DNA of 39,302 bases from Candidatus Obscuribacterales bacterium (GTDB taxonomy: Bacteria; Cyanobacteriota; Vampirovibrionia; Obscuribacterales; Obscuribacteraceae). The notes below the pieces were generated by a model. It ran no database searches and was not told the DNA's origin. It saw only the letters and a list, made by a program, of their open reading frames with translations. This document shows positions 6,899-15,638 of this stretch, piece after piece (position 1 is the first letter of the stretch; every line of letters starts with the position of its first letter). Position numbers and translations under genes: made by a program. Location of the stretch: contig JAIETE010000277.1 of NCBI GenBank assembly GCA_019745505.1, positions 1-39,302 of the forward strand, read 5' to 3'.

Positions 6899-8374
6899 TT
6901 AAGAACCCGATGTCGTTCCATTATTGGTCTCAAGCGTGCTGGCGTCCTTGAGTCCTGCGGCGACCAGCGAGGAGTCGGCAGAATCGTTGTTGGTCACGAC
7001 CGGAGCGGTGGCTGATGGCTTTGTTTCTGACTTCGCCTGCGGTTTGCCGAATGTCTTTTTAATCGGTTGTTTCCTGCCGTGGCGCATATGCCAGAGCATG
7101 ATTGTCTTGGCCAGTTTGTCCGGATCGTGATGCCCTATGGCTTTCTGGCTGAGCAGAGAGCGTTTGATTACGACCACTCCTAATTCGCGCACTCGATCAT
7201 TGTCGAGTACGACCGGCTTGACATTATCCGGAAGTTTTCCTTCGAGATCCGGCGTCTGATCGTTGACCAGTACAGCTTCCATCAGCCTATAGCCCAGGTT
7301 TGATGGTGTTCCGGAATGAGAAAGAATCGCTTCTACGTGATCGCCCACGCTGTATCCGGTGGTTTCTCCCATTTGGGTCAGTACGTTCGTGACATAGATC
7401 TTGTCGGCGTTGGAGTCGCGAATGGCTTGAGGAATGCCCTCTACCAGCAGGTTTGGAATAATCGACGTGTACAAACTGCCGGGACCGAGAATGATCAGAT
7501 CGGCTGCATGGATCGCATCAATCGCTTCCGGCGTCGCTTTTGGTTTTGCCGGTTTAAGCGAAAGCGACTTGATTCTTCCACCGGCTTCGGTGATGTGCGA
7601 CTCGCCCTCGATCACCGAACCATCGGACATTTCAGCGACCAAAGAGAAGTTGACGAGGGTGGATGGCAGCACCTGCCCGCAACTGTTGAGAACACGGCTG
7701 GCTACTCTCGTCGCCTCCAGCATGTCACCATTGGTGATGGCACATACGGCGGTGAGGAACAGATTGCCGAACGAGTGACCTTCCAGTCCGCCCCCGGAAT
7801 CAAACCGATAGCGGAATAAGTCGGTAACAAGACCTTCTTCGTCTGCCAGGGCGGTGATGCAATTTCTCAAATCGCCTGGAGGCAGAACACCAAGCTCCTG
7901 CCTCAATCTTCCGGACGAACCGCCGTCATCACCGACAGTGACGATGGCAGTGATGTTGTTGGTAAACATCTTTATGCCGCGCAAGAGATTAGACAATCCG
8001 GTGCCGCCGCCAATCACTACTACGCGCGGACCTCTGGCCAGGTGCCGTTTTCTGTAGAGAACATCGGGGATGGATTCGCGTTCGTTGGGAACATATGCGC
8101 CAACTACAGAGAGAGTCATCTTATATATGGCGATGCAGACAATCAGTGCCCCGCCTAATATGACTACGAATCCGCTTCGTTTGTGCGGAACGAGATCGGC
8201 TGCTGTTTCCAGTGTCTCCCGAATTATCATCGAGGTGACATGGACAGGGTGATAGCCGAGATAGAGAAAGATGCCCACAACAATGACGGCGATGCCGGCC
8301 AATATGATCACTATCCAGCGCTTTAAGCCGGGCAGCATCATTCTGGCCATCCTGGAATTCAGCGTTCCTTTCAT
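6899..8374 (-). CDS. yvcK: YvcK/CofD-family protein with two N-terminal membrane helices
   Basis: YvcK (gluconeogenesis factor) binds UDP-sugars and, in Bacillus, is needed for growth on gluconeogenic carbon sources and for cell-wall homeostasis. The family domain starts near residue 116 with RVVVIGGGTGLSNLLRGIK, then VTVGDDGGSSGRLR and PPGDLRNC, followed by GHSFGNLFLTA and LGPGSLYTSIIPNLLV. Ahead of it are two hydrophobic helices, about residues 20-40 and 68-90, so the protein is likely anchored in the inner membrane, unlike the soluble Bacillus enzyme. The C-terminal 55 residues are low-complexity and polar. The ATG overlaps the stop of the upstream RapZ-type gene in ATGA, echoing the yvcJ-yvcK neighbourhood of Firmicutes. 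CofD itself, an F420 enzyme, is a less likely identity. Confidence 0.88.
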   Translation of the reverse strand: MKGTLNSRMARMMLPGLKRWIVIILAGIAVIVVGIFLYLGYHPVHVTSMIIRETLETAADLVPHKRSGFVVILGGALIVCIAIYKMTLSVVGAYVPNERESIPDVLYRKRHLARGPRVVVIGGGTGLSNLLRGIKMFTNNITAIVTVGDDGGSSGRLRQELGVLPPGDLRNCITALADEEGLVTDLFRYRFDSGGGLEGHSFGNLFLTAVCAITNGDMLEATRVASRVLNSCGQVLPSTLVNFSLVAEMSDGSVIEGESHITEAGGRIKSLSLKPAKPKATPEAIDAIHAADLIILGPGSLYTSIIPNLLVEGIPQAIRDSNADKIYVTNVLTQMGETTGYSVGDHVEAILSHSGTPSNLGYRLMEAVLVNDQTPDLEGKLPDNVKPVVLDNDRVRELGVVVIKRSLLSQKAIGHHDPDKLAKTIMLWHMRHGRKQPIKKTFGKPQAKSETKPSATAPVVTNNDSADSSLVAAGLKDASTLETNNGTTSGS

Positions 8375-8880
8375 CTGGCACCTTCCCTGGCTCCAGCGGC
8401 ATGCCGGTGTCTGCCACCATTGGCGGTGACGTCGGCGGCTTCGTCGAGTTCTCTGTGGACGACACGCACGTGCGCATCGGGAATGCCGCTAGCGAGAGCT
8501 TTTGCCACGGTTTCGGCGATGGTCGCCGAGCGGTGCTGCCCGCCCGTGCAACCGAAAGCGATAGTAAAGTGTTTCACTTTCGACTCGGTGAATTGCGGAA
8601 TGATTTTGAAGCAAAGTTCGAGTATGGAGGTGAGGAAGTCTTGAGCAGGCTCCTGCTCCAGGACGTAGTCCTGAACAGACTTGTCCAGTCCGTTCAGTGG
8701 GCGAAGCTCTTCCACCCAGTAGGGGTTTTTCAGGAAGCGCACGTCGAATACGGCATTAGCGCTGGGCGCTTCGCCGCGTTTGTAACCGAATGACATAACC
8801 GTCACTTCCACGCGGTCAGTTTCGGAGCCATTTGTATCGTTATTCTTCACTGCTTCCGTTTCCGGCGATTTCCCTCTCAT
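8371..8880 (-). CDS. RapZ/YvcJ C-terminal-domain protein lacking the P-loop domain
   Basis: RapZ-family proteins normally have an N-terminal P-loop NTPase domain and a C-terminal domain that in E. coli RapZ binds RNA and glucosamine 6-phosphate. Here only the C-terminal type is present. Residues 27-135 contain VMSFGYKRGEAPSANAVFDV, RFLKNPYWVEELRPL, a VLEQEPAQDFL segment and FGCTGGQHRSATIAE (109-123), matching the conserved GCTGGKHRS loop. No Walker A motif occurs in the 28-residue N-terminal tail. The protein is 169 residues against about 285 for full-length members. The start codon is uncertain, with a weak ribosome site at 8880 and alternative GTGs shortly downstream. The 4-base overlap with yvcK indicates joint expression. 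Confidence 0.82.
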   Translation of the reverse strand: MRGKSPETEAVKNNDTNGSETDRVEVTVMSFGYKRGEAPSANAVFDVRFLKNPYWVEELRPLNGLDKSVQDYVLEQEPAQDFLTSILELCFKIIPQFTESKVKHFTIAFGCTGGQHRSATIAETVAKALASGIPDAHVRVVHRELDEAADVTANGGRHRHAAGAREGAR

Positions 8881-8919
8881 GGTTCACCGCTCTTTCCATG
8901 CCATTGAAGTATAGGGGGA

Positions 8920-9315
8920 TTATTGAGTCCTTTGCAAATCGCCCGTATTCGCCTTTAATTCGGGCTTTTCGCTGGTTTCGTACAAATTGCGGAGCTTTTC
9001 CACCCATTGGGTTGTGTGCTGGGTGGCAAGCTGTTTGTCCAGTCCATAGGCCGAGCAGGTTTCTGCCGTCCAGCCGCCGGTGAAGGTAAAACGAGCGATT
9101 GCATGCTTGCAATACGCGCAGGTGAGCTGATGCCCGTCCAGCGCCGTTGCCCATATAGCTTGAGCGTCAGCAATCTGCAGATTTGCAAGATATTTGTCCG
9201 GTTTGGACAAGCCCAGCTTCAAGCCCAGCATCCGCAAAGAGTGCCGGCAGTTTCTAAAAAGGTCGGCTGGTTTGGCAACCAGACCTTGAAAAAGATGTGA
9301 CGGCTTGAGAAACAT
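8920..9315 (-). CDS. Hypothetical 131-residue protein with three cysteines
   Basis: I do not recognise the family. The frame sits between def (stop 25 bases upstream) and the RapZ-type gene (start 39 bases downstream) on the same strand, which is good context for a real operon member. The protein has a basic N-terminal third, a CAYCKHAI segment (C66, C69) followed by a further cysteine at 87, and a polar C-terminal tail. The CxxC pair suggests a possible metal or redox site, but the usual second CxxC is missing. There is no signal peptide or membrane helix. The ribosome site is weak. A competing frame at 8840-9154 on the same strand would overlap the next gene and is less likely. Confidence 0.5.
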   Translation of the reverse strand: MFLKPSHLFQGLVAKPADLFRNCRHSLRMLGLKLGLSKPDKYLANLQIADAQAIWATALDGHQLTCAYCKHAIARFTFTGGWTAETCSAYGLDKQLATQHTTQWVEKLRNLYETSEKPELKANTGDLQRTQ

Positions 9316-9340
9316 ATTGAACCTGGCGAATCTAGACCGC

Positions 9341-9925
9341 TTAGCCGACGACCGGAGTGTGGTCCTTTATCTTGATGGTTTGACCGGAATTGGCCAGCTC
9401 GCTTTCCAGCGCTTCTACATCGCCGGCGATAAAGCCGTTTTTCACAAGTTCGAGATCGGCGGCGATTGGCGAAACGGCTTTGTTGATGAAGAGTTCACCA
9501 TCCAGGTGGTCTATTTCATGCTGTATGGCGCGACAGAGAAGGTCGCCTTCGGCAGTCATTTTGACGTCTTTGCCTGCCAGATTCTGATATTTGACGACGA
9601 TGCGATTGAAGCGCCTTACTTCGAAAAATACGTTCGGAAAGCTCAAGCAGCCCTCGAGTCCTACCAGCGAACCTTCCTTTTCGACAATTTGAGGATTGAT
9701 AAATACGATTGGCTGATTCGGCTCGTCTTCGCCGGACACGTCGATAACCATAATGCGCTTCGAGACGCCGATTTGCGGCGCTGCCAGTCCGACGCCGTTT
9801 TCGTCGTACATGGTTTCGAGCATGTCGTTAGCCAGCTTTCGGACCGAAGAGTCAAAGGTCGTGACCTTCTTAGCCTTCTGCAATAAGACTTGCTCTGGGT
9901 AATACCTCAACCGCAGCTTAGCCAT
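9341..9925 (-). CDS. def: Peptide deformylase
   Basis: Peptide deformylase removes the formyl group from the initiator methionine of nascent proteins. All three signature motifs are present: GVGLAAPQ (44-51), EGCLS with the metal-ligand Cys93, and QHEIDH with ligands His136 and His140 and catalytic Glu137. At 194 residues it is a normal bacterial enzyme with a slightly long C-terminal helix region. The ATG at 9925 is preceded by GAGGAGGA with nine bases of spacing, one of the strongest ribosome sites in the window. It appears to head an operon running on through the small cysteine protein, the RapZ-type gene, yvcK and the flavin reductase. Confidence 0.96.
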   Translation of the reverse strand: MAKLRLRYYPEQVLLQKAKKVTTFDSSVRKLANDMLETMYDENGVGLAAPQIGVSKRIMVIDVSGEDEPNQPIVFINPQIVEKEGSLVGLEGCLSFPNVFFEVRRFNRIVVKYQNLAGKDVKMTAEGDLLCRAIQHEIDHLDGELFINKAVSPIAADLELVKNGFIAGDVEALESELANSGQTIKIKDHTPVVG

Positions 9926-10000
9926 CTAAAGGTGTCCTCCTCGCTCCCGCCACCGGGGCTGGGCTGTGAAACCGCGCCCTATTGGGCGTCTCCAAAGAAT

Positions 10001-10009
10001 ATTATCACA
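10001..10009 (-). promoter_or_regulatory. Candidate extended -10 promoter for the def operon
   Basis: On the minus strand the sequence reads TGTGATAAT, a TGn extended -10 with a 5/6 hexamer, about 76 bases before the def start. No good -35 is seen, as expected for extended -10 promoters. This is a pattern match only. Confidence 0.35.
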
Positions 10010-10105
10010 TGCTCGTGGGTGTTCTTGACTACTTTCTGTCTTGATTTTCGCATGATTCGAGCCGGAAAAACCGCTCTGAAAAGTAGTGTTGAGCGTTTTC
10101 GTCCC

Positions 10106-10753
10106 TCATTTCAGCTGCATCTTAAGCCCCGCACACATGAGAAAGACTGCATTTGCGGCTTGAGCGACGATTTGATTGGTTTCGCCGAGCAGGTCGCGAT
10201 AGGAGCGGGCCAGGGCGTTTTCAGGGACTATGCCCGAGCCGACTTCATTTGTTACGGCGACAAAATTGACTTGAGGGCGTCTTTCCATCGCTTCCAGTAC
10301 CTTGCCAATCTCGGCTGTTACCTGAGTACGAGCCTCCGGAAAGCGCGTTCCTTCACCGTTGGTTTTGAGAAGAATGTTGGAAACCAGCAAAGACAGGCAG
10401 TCTATGATGCAGGTCCGCTTCTCGTCGGCAAGCTCCAGGATAGCTCCGCTCAAATTGAAAGGCGCTTCTATTGTGGTCCAATCTTGCGGCCTCCTGGCTC
10501 TGTGCAGGCCGATGCGCATAACCGTCTCGGCATCATCATGCATCTCTTCCATGGTGGCCAGATATACGACAGGAGTGTTGGATTCTCTGCCGAGCTGCTC
10601 AGCCAGCAAGGATTTACCGGAGCGCGCCCCGCCGGTTATCAATGTCAGATTGCTTAAGCCTTGTACTTTCGCGGTATTAGACAATTTTTCAAATTCTCCT
10701 GGTCCGCGCTTTGCTTTGAAACCGCTGACGTTTGTTATCTTTGAGTTGAGCAT
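10106..10753 (-). CDS. cobU: Adenosylcobinamide kinase / adenosylcobinamide-phosphate guanylyltransferase
   Basis: CobU phosphorylates adenosylcobinamide and transfers GMP to it, a late nucleotide-loop step of cobalamin synthesis that also serves salvage of imported cobinamide. Visible motifs are the Walker A GGARSGKS (41-48), VVYLATMEE, and HRARRP (84-89), whose histidine aligns with the guanylylated residue of the family. A conserved VTNEVGSGIVPENALAR segment and a C-terminal LLGETNQIVAQAAN follow. The protein is 215 residues, with about 35 residues ahead of the conserved domain. The ATG is nevertheless supported by a GGAGGGAAGG ribosome site. No other cob gene is in the window. It is divergent from the metallopeptidase at 10821. 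Confidence 0.93.
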   Translation of the reverse strand: MLNSKITNVSGFKAKRGPGEFEKLSNTAKVQGLSNLTLITGGARSGKSLLAEQLGRESNTPVVYLATMEEMHDDAETVMRIGLHRARRPQDWTTIEAPFNLSGAILELADEKRTCIIDCLSLLVSNILLKTNGEGTRFPEARTQVTAEIGKVLEAMERRPQVNFVAVTNEVGSGIVPENALARSYRDLLGETNQIVAQAANAVFLMCAGLKMQLK

Positions 10754-10820
10754 TTAGTATGCCTTCCCTCCAGTTTTCTTGTCTATTTCACAGCTTCCTT
10801 AAGTTACAGAACTCCAGATA

Positions 10821-11540
10821 GTGGCCAACAAAAGTCGCAACAGCCGCTCCAACGCTATCGCAGGCGACAGTGTCAATTCACAGCGCGCGCTCAATGAGAT
10901 GTATCAACATTTCATGGCCGGATATGTGCGCCGTATTAATGAAGCTACGGTCAATGTCACCATAGGCGGGGTCAGGATCGGATCAGCCAAATATACTCGC
11001 CTGGCTCAAATCAACCTGAAATCTCGCATTATTACCTTCTCGCGGCATGCTATCGAAAATGTGCCCGAGCGCGGCAGAAGATACCTGGTATTGCACGAGT
11101 TGTCGCATGTTTTGGAGGCCAGTCACAATAAGAAATTCTGGTCTTATGTCGAACGTTACGAACCCGAATATCAGAAGATAGGCAAGGAGCTGGACAGAGC
11201 GTTCAAGCGCAATGTGCGCGCCGATATAGAAACGCGCGCGGCGGAGGAATTGCTGAGTGGAAGAACCGCACAGGAAAAACTCGAGCAGCTTAAGGGTATT
11301 GCAACACCACGCTTGATGGGCGGTCTGGCTAAAGGCAAAGAGAGTATTCTCGATGTCAATAACGAATCGGTGTTGATCACCGGACAGGCGGCGCTGGCGC
11401 AATTCGAGTCCGATGACGACGACGAATCCTATATCTGCATGGAAGACGAATTCGGCATGTACGACGATGGCGGCGTCATCAGCGGCGGCTCGGCCTTTGG
11501 CGGCAATTATGATGAAATCTCGGAATCTGACTTTGACTAA
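10821..11540 (+). CDS. YgjP/DUF45-like zinc metallopeptidase with acidic tail
   Basis: This 239-residue protein carries HELSH (92-96) followed by SHNKKFW (101-107). That is the HExxH plus downstream His-x3-FW pattern of the YgjP (DUF45, WLM-like) metallopeptidase group. The two HExxH histidines and His102 would bind zinc, with Glu93 as the catalytic base. The rest departs from YgjP: a polar N-terminus of about 30 residues, an extra helical region after the motif, and a very acidic, Gly-rich C-terminal 40 residues with a DDDDE run. There is no signal peptide, so it is probably cytoplasmic. The start is taken as GTG at 10821, but its ribosome site is weak and ATGs 75-90 bases downstream are possible. 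Its substrate is unknown. Confidence 0.68.
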   Translation: MANKSRNSRSNAIAGDSVNSQRALNEMYQHFMAGYVRRINEATVNVTIGGVRIGSAKYTRLAQINLKSRIITFSRHAIENVPERGRRYLVLHELSHVLEASHNKKFWSYVERYEPEYQKIGKELDRAFKRNVRADIETRAAEELLSGRTAQEKLEQLKGIATPRLMGGLAKGKESILDVNNESVLITGQAALAQFESDDDDESYICMEDEFGMYDDGGVISGGSAFGGNYDEISESDFD

Positions 11541-11881
11541 GAGGTCTTGGACTGAGTCAGCTCTGGTTGCAAAGCGACCTGTGAAAAGTCTGGTGTGTTA
11601 AGCCGCTTGTAAAGGTTGTCGGCTCGGTCAGAGATGTGTTTTGATGCTCAAGAGCATATCCAGCTGCCAATTTCTGGCTTTCGATCATACTAATTTATTA
11701 TCAGGAACACTGCTCAAAGCCCCACGGTAGCGGGGCAGAAGCGATAGAATGACGTTGTCTATTGCCGGACTGGGCAGTTTGAGCAGGGTTGATCAATCCT
11801 GGGTTCAAAGAGTCGTCAAAGACGGTTCGACGCGATGAGCACACGCAATGCGCTCACATAACAAGGAAAACAAAACCTCTT
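11541..11881 (+). promoter_or_regulatory. Intergenic region upstream of fabF
   Basis: This 341-base gap holds no convincing gene. It must contain the fabF promoter, but no clear -35/-10 pair stands out. Visible structures are a GCCCC/GGGGC hairpin at 11719-11736 without a T-run, and a palindrome at 11836-11856 just before the fabF ribosome site. Confidence 0.4.
11836..11856 (+). promoter_or_regulatory. TGAGC-GCTCA palindrome before fabF
   Basis: The 21-base imperfect palindrome has TGAGC and GCTCA arms and an inner CACGCAATG. It differs from the sucC-sucD hairpin core GAGCGCACGCAGTGCGCTC at only two positions. It ends 25 bases before the fabF ATG and just before an AAGGA site. Confidence 0.45.
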
Positions 11882-13144
11882 ATGAGTAGAAGACGAGTCG
11901 TGGTGACTGGCATCGGTGGCGTTACGCCTATCGGCGTAGGCCGCGAGGATATGTGGAAGGCTCTGCTAAACGGCGAGAGCGGTGTTAAGCGCATCAGTCA
12001 CTTTGATCCTGATGAAATTGGCTTGGACGTCAAAATTGCCGCCGAGGTCAAAGGCTTCAATATCGCCGACTTCTTCCCGGACAAGCGCAAAGTCGGCTCA
12101 ATGCTGAAAGAGATGGATCGCGTCACTCTCTTTTCCATGGCAGCCGCCAAACAAGCTTTGGAAGACGCCAAGTTGGAAATCAAAAACACAGTTGCAGAAC
12201 GTGTCGGTACCTTCATCGGTACAGGCGTAGGCGGTTTGATTACGACTACCGGTGACCATATCAAACTCATGGCCGGCGGACCGAAGAAGATCGGTCTGAG
12301 ATCGATCATCCGCTTGATGCCCAATGCTTCGTCCGGTCAGGTTGCCATCGAGTATGGTGCAAAGGGCCGGGCCAAGAATGACAGTACCGCTTGCGCAAGC
12401 GGCCTCGATTCATTGCTCGATGCTTTTATGTACATTCAGAGCAATCGCGCCGACGTGATGATTTCAGGCGGTTCTGAAGCCTGCATCAATCAGTTCAGCG
12501 TTGCTTCGTTCAACAACATGATGGCTTTGTCGAAACGCAACGACGACCCCGAGAGTGCTTCGCGTCCATTCACCGGTGACAGAGACGGATTTGTCATTGG
12601 CGAAGGATCGGTTGTTCTCATCCTCGAAGAGTTGGAGCACGCACTCAAACGCAATGCCACTATTTATGCTGAAATAGTCGGCGGCGGCGCATCCTGCGAT
12701 GCGACCCACATTGTCGCTCCCGATGAGTTTGGCGATGGTGCCGCAAGAGCAATCAGCGAAGCTTTGAGAGATGCTGAAATCGATCCGACTGCGATCGACT
12801 ACATCAATGCGCACGGCACTTCGACTCCTTTGAATGATGAAAGAGAGACTCTGGCAATCAAGAAAGTCTTCAAGGAGCATGCGTATAAAGTGGCGGTCTC
12901 CAGCACCAAATCGATGGTCGGCCACTTGCTTGGTGGAGCTGGCGCAATCGGCGCTGCGGCTACTGCGCTGACCTTATTCGAGCAGAAGATCCACCCGACT
13001 ATCAATTACGGAACTCCTGATCCAAAATGCGATCTGGACTATGTGCCCAACGTGTACAGACAGGCGCCTGTTAAGCATGCGCTTTGCGAAGCGCTCGGAT
13101 TCGGTGGACACAATACCGTACTGGTCATGAAGTCCTACGCCTAA
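11882..13144 (+). CDS. fabF: Beta-ketoacyl-ACP synthase II
   Basis: FabF condenses malonyl-ACP with a growing acyl-ACP in type II fatty-acid synthesis. From the ATG at 11882 the protein is 420 residues and begins MSRRRVVVTGIGGVTPIGVG, the usual family start; an upstream frame extension of 31 residues has no homology. The thiolase-fold catalytic triad is visible: Cys171 in STACASGLDS, His311 in NAHGTSTPLND, and His348 in SSTKSMVGHLLGGAGA. The RPFTGDRDGFVIGEG loop is also present. No acpP or other fab gene adjoins it. The AAGGA site is about 14 bases from the ATG, a long spacing. Its stop lies 13 bases from the stop of the convergent gene at 13158. Confidence 0.95.
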   Translation: MSRRRVVVTGIGGVTPIGVGREDMWKALLNGESGVKRISHFDPDEIGLDVKIAAEVKGFNIADFFPDKRKVGSMLKEMDRVTLFSMAAAKQALEDAKLEIKNTVAERVGTFIGTGVGGLITTTGDHIKLMAGGPKKIGLRSIIRLMPNASSGQVAIEYGAKGRAKNDSTACASGLDSLLDAFMYIQSNRADVMISGGSEACINQFSVASFNNMMALSKRNDDPESASRPFTGDRDGFVIGEGSVVLILEELEHALKRNATIYAEIVGGGASCDATHIVAPDEFGDGAARAISEALRDAEIDPTAIDYINAHGTSTPLNDERETLAIKKVFKEHAYKVAVSSTKSMVGHLLGGAGAIGAAATALTLFEQKIHPTINYGTPDPKCDLDYVPNVYRQAPVKHALCEALGFGGHNTVLVMKSYA

Positions 13145-13157
13145 AACCGCGGTTCAA

Positions 13158-15638
13158 TTATTTTTTGATTACAAACCGGCGATCGGTGAGTTTTTCACCG
13201 TTGCGCTTTAGTTGTTCGTCGTAGATTTCTACCGTCTGTTTTTCAGGGAAGTTCTTGAAAATTTGAGCGGTTTGAACCTGCAGATTTTGAGCAATCATGG
13301 CGCCAACGTCTGACGAGCGTGGAGTGATTCCTCTGAGAATAAACTCGTTAGTCGAGCCGCCAAACACGCCGAGAATAGTGTGTGTGGCAGATTTGAGCGG
13401 CGTTATTGCCGCATCCAATACTTTGCCTGGAATCGATGTACGCTTTGCTGTGTAGAAGAACGCATCGCCCCAAGGTTTTGCAAACATCGTTCCGGGCCTG
13501 CCAAAGAAACCCCCAACTAAAGATCCGCTGACAAAGCTGTTGTCCAGCGGATCTTTGTAGATCGGTCTGACGACCATATTCTCGAATGTAGGAGCGATGG
13601 TGTTGCCTTGCTTGTCTTTGGCTTCACCGTTGAGCATTTTGGGCCACAGTCTGGAATATGCATCGGCTGCGTCAGTGAATGTCGTTACCGTACCCATGCC
13701 CGTCGCACCAGCAAAAGCTCTGCGCATGGTGATTGCGCCGGAGGAAAGATTTTCCGCTGCCGTGAAAGGCTGACCGGCAAGATTGTAGACGCCTTTGACA
13801 GGATTGAGTTTTGAGAGGAAAGAACCACCCGTCTCGAATTTCGCGGACATATTGCCCAGCGCTAATGCACGTTGGCTAGGTGTGGCTGCGGCTGCCCATT
13901 CTCCGAATGTGGTCGTGGTCTTGGGCAAGATCAAGCCGGGATTTGCTTCTCTAAGTTTTGCGAGATTGACGATTTCGTCGGCCGTTCCTGTTGTTTTTGC
14001 CGCTCTTGCAGTGGCGGTTTCTGCTGTAAACCCTCGCAGCACCACTTTGTCACCGATTGCCTTGGGCAGTGAGAAGAACGCCTTCATTGCAATCGAAGAG
14101 GCGAAGCCGTTGGCGATGCTCATCGTCAGTGTCTCGTCGTTTCTGCCGTATACGTTGGTCATCATCTGGTTGCGTGTGACAGAACCAATCGTGCCAGCGG
14201 CTGCAAACTCGGTAACTTTGCCAAGTGTGCTAAGCTCTCCTGCTGCATTGCCCGCTTTGTAGAGAGACGGTGCAACCTTGGCAACGAGCTTGCCTGCGCC
14301 AAATCTCGAAAGGGCTAGTGTGGCAAGAAGACTAGCTCCTGCAGCGGCAAAATTCGATACACCGCTTTCCCATCCGTAAGATTTTTCCTCTTTGCGCTCA
14401 GCAATGGCTTTGGGCGAATTGGCATCGACTGTGGCACGGAAGACAGCTAATTCGGCATCTTTTGATGGATCTTTGCCAAGGTCGATACCGAGAATTTCTT
14501 TGTACTTAGCATCGATTTCGGCAATGACTTTATTCGCTTCCTCAGGCTTGAAGACTTTGCTCACATCAGGCACGAATTTGGGAATGCCGTCTTTCGTGGT
14601 CGATGATGCCATGTCAGCTGTGCCGTCTTCTTTCATGGTTGGTCTGACGTAAAATTCCATCAAATCCTTGCGAGCCGTGATGGGAGTTTTGATAGCACCA
14701 GCGATGTCGTTGCCTTGCGCGTCTTTGCCGCCGAGGATGGACGCGGAATATGCGCTCAATACATTGATTGCGCTTTGATCATTGGTCTTGCCCAGCTCAT
14801 CTGCGATCAGTTGGATTTGCTTTTTCATTTCCCTGACAGGAATTGCGTCAGCCGCCTTGACTGCGTCTTTGTACGCTGCCTCTGCCGACTCATTCTGCTC
14901 GTATTGTCTGAGCACTGTCGCATAGCCTGCTTGATCCTTTTGAATGCTCCCTGAGCGCAATTGGAATGGCAGCAAGGATGCTCCGAATCGATTCATTATT
15001 TGGCCATGAACGGCCAGGCGCTCTTCGCTGGTCAGTTGTCTGCCTTCGAAGGTATTGGTCTGAAGAATATTCTGCAGCTGGCGAATTTCAGCGACTGTTT
15101 GTTCTTGATTGTAATTCTTGTCGGCAAAGTCAATTGCCTGGAGGAATGCTGCTTTGCCTGCTTCAATGTCGCCCGTCGCCATGATTTGTCCGGCTTTCTG
15201 CAACTGCTTTTGAATTGTCGCAATAACGTCTCCGCCTGCCTCGGTAGGCTTGGGCTGTTCGATCTGGGTGACTTCGCTTGTTCGTACTGCAGGGCGGTAG
15301 ACCTGCTGCTCTTCTTTGGCTCTGTCCATTCTGTGTTTGAAGTGCTGGTAGCCGTTAGAAGCTTCCAAGTCTTCTGGCGTCAACGATGCCATCATTGCAC
15401 GGAATCTGCTCGCCAATGCAGCCTTCTCTTGTGCAGCCAATTGCAATGTCTGGCTATCGTAAGAGTCTACGTCCTTTTGTGGCGCTCTATAGATAGATGC
15501 GACCTGGTCTTTGATGCCGTTTGCGGCACCCAGAAGGAAAGCGTTTAGTAAGTGTGCATCGTTTGGCTCAGTGCCGAAGTCTTTGTAAGACGCCGGATTG
15601 GCGTTGTAGCTGTTATCAAATGCAATATCTACTGCCAT
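13158..15638 (-). CDS. Large hypothetical protein (826 residues), function unknown
   Basis: I recognise no family. The N-terminal 420 residues are polar and mostly helical in character, with Gln/Glu/Lys-rich stretches and two TPR-like segments (about 150-175 and 250-265). Residues 425-525 are rich in Ala, Gly, Ser and Leu, with several moderately hydrophobic segments (for example 428-447 and 478-487) that could associate with membranes. The C-terminal 300 residues are mixed, with Gly/Phe-rich loops, and end in a basic tail. No signal peptide is seen. The ATG has a strong AAGGAG site eight bases upstream. It lies 262 bases downstream of the 1773-residue gene on the same strand, which also mixes polar helices with an Ala/Gly/Thr hydrophobic patch. 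The two may work together. Confidence 0.8.
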   Translation of the reverse strand: MAVDIAFDNSYNANPASYKDFGTEPNDAHLLNAFLLGAANGIKDQVASIYRAPQKDVDSYDSQTLQLAAQEKAALASRFRAMMASLTPEDLEASNGYQHFKHRMDRAKEEQQVYRPAVRTSEVTQIEQPKPTEAGGDVIATIQKQLQKAGQIMATGDIEAGKAAFLQAIDFADKNYNQEQTVAEIRQLQNILQTNTFEGRQLTSEERLAVHGQIMNRFGASLLPFQLRSGSIQKDQAGYATVLRQYEQNESAEAAYKDAVKAADAIPVREMKKQIQLIADELGKTNDQSAINVLSAYSASILGGKDAQGNDIAGAIKTPITARKDLMEFYVRPTMKEDGTADMASSTTKDGIPKFVPDVSKVFKPEEANKVIAEIDAKYKEILGIDLGKDPSKDAELAVFRATVDANSPKAIAERKEEKSYGWESGVSNFAAAGASLLATLALSRFGAGKLVAKVAPSLYKAGNAAGELSTLGKVTEFAAAGTIGSVTRNQMMTNVYGRNDETLTMSIANGFASSIAMKAFFSLPKAIGDKVVLRGFTAETATARAAKTTGTADEIVNLAKLREANPGLILPKTTTTFGEWAAAATPSQRALALGNMSAKFETGGSFLSKLNPVKGVYNLAGQPFTAAENLSSGAITMRRAFAGATGMGTVTTFTDAADAYSRLWPKMLNGEAKDKQGNTIAPTFENMVVRPIYKDPLDNSFVSGSLVGGFFGRPGTMFAKPWGDAFFYTAKRTSIPGKVLDAAITPLKSATHTILGVFGGSTNEFILRGITPRSSDVGAMIAQNLQVQTAQIFKNFPEKQTVEIYDEQLKRNGEKLTDRRFVIKK

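Noticed and set aside
8840-9154. Alternative minus-strand frame of 104 codons
   Set aside because: It overlaps the start of the RapZ-type gene and most of the 8920-9315 frame, has no better ribosome site, and is poorer in context.
9972-9990. GCGCCC-TATT-GGGCGT hairpin between cobU and def considered as a terminator
   Set aside because: It has a short stem with no T-run on either strand, and it lies within the probable def leader.
11719-11736. GCCCC/GGGGC hairpin upstream of fabF considered as a terminator
   Set aside because: The stem is only five base pairs and no T-run follows on either strand.
13145-13172. AACCGCGGTT palindrome followed by a T-rich stretch after fabF, considered as a terminator
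   Set aside because: The palindrome has no loop bases, so only a very short stem could form, and the T-run lies several bases away.
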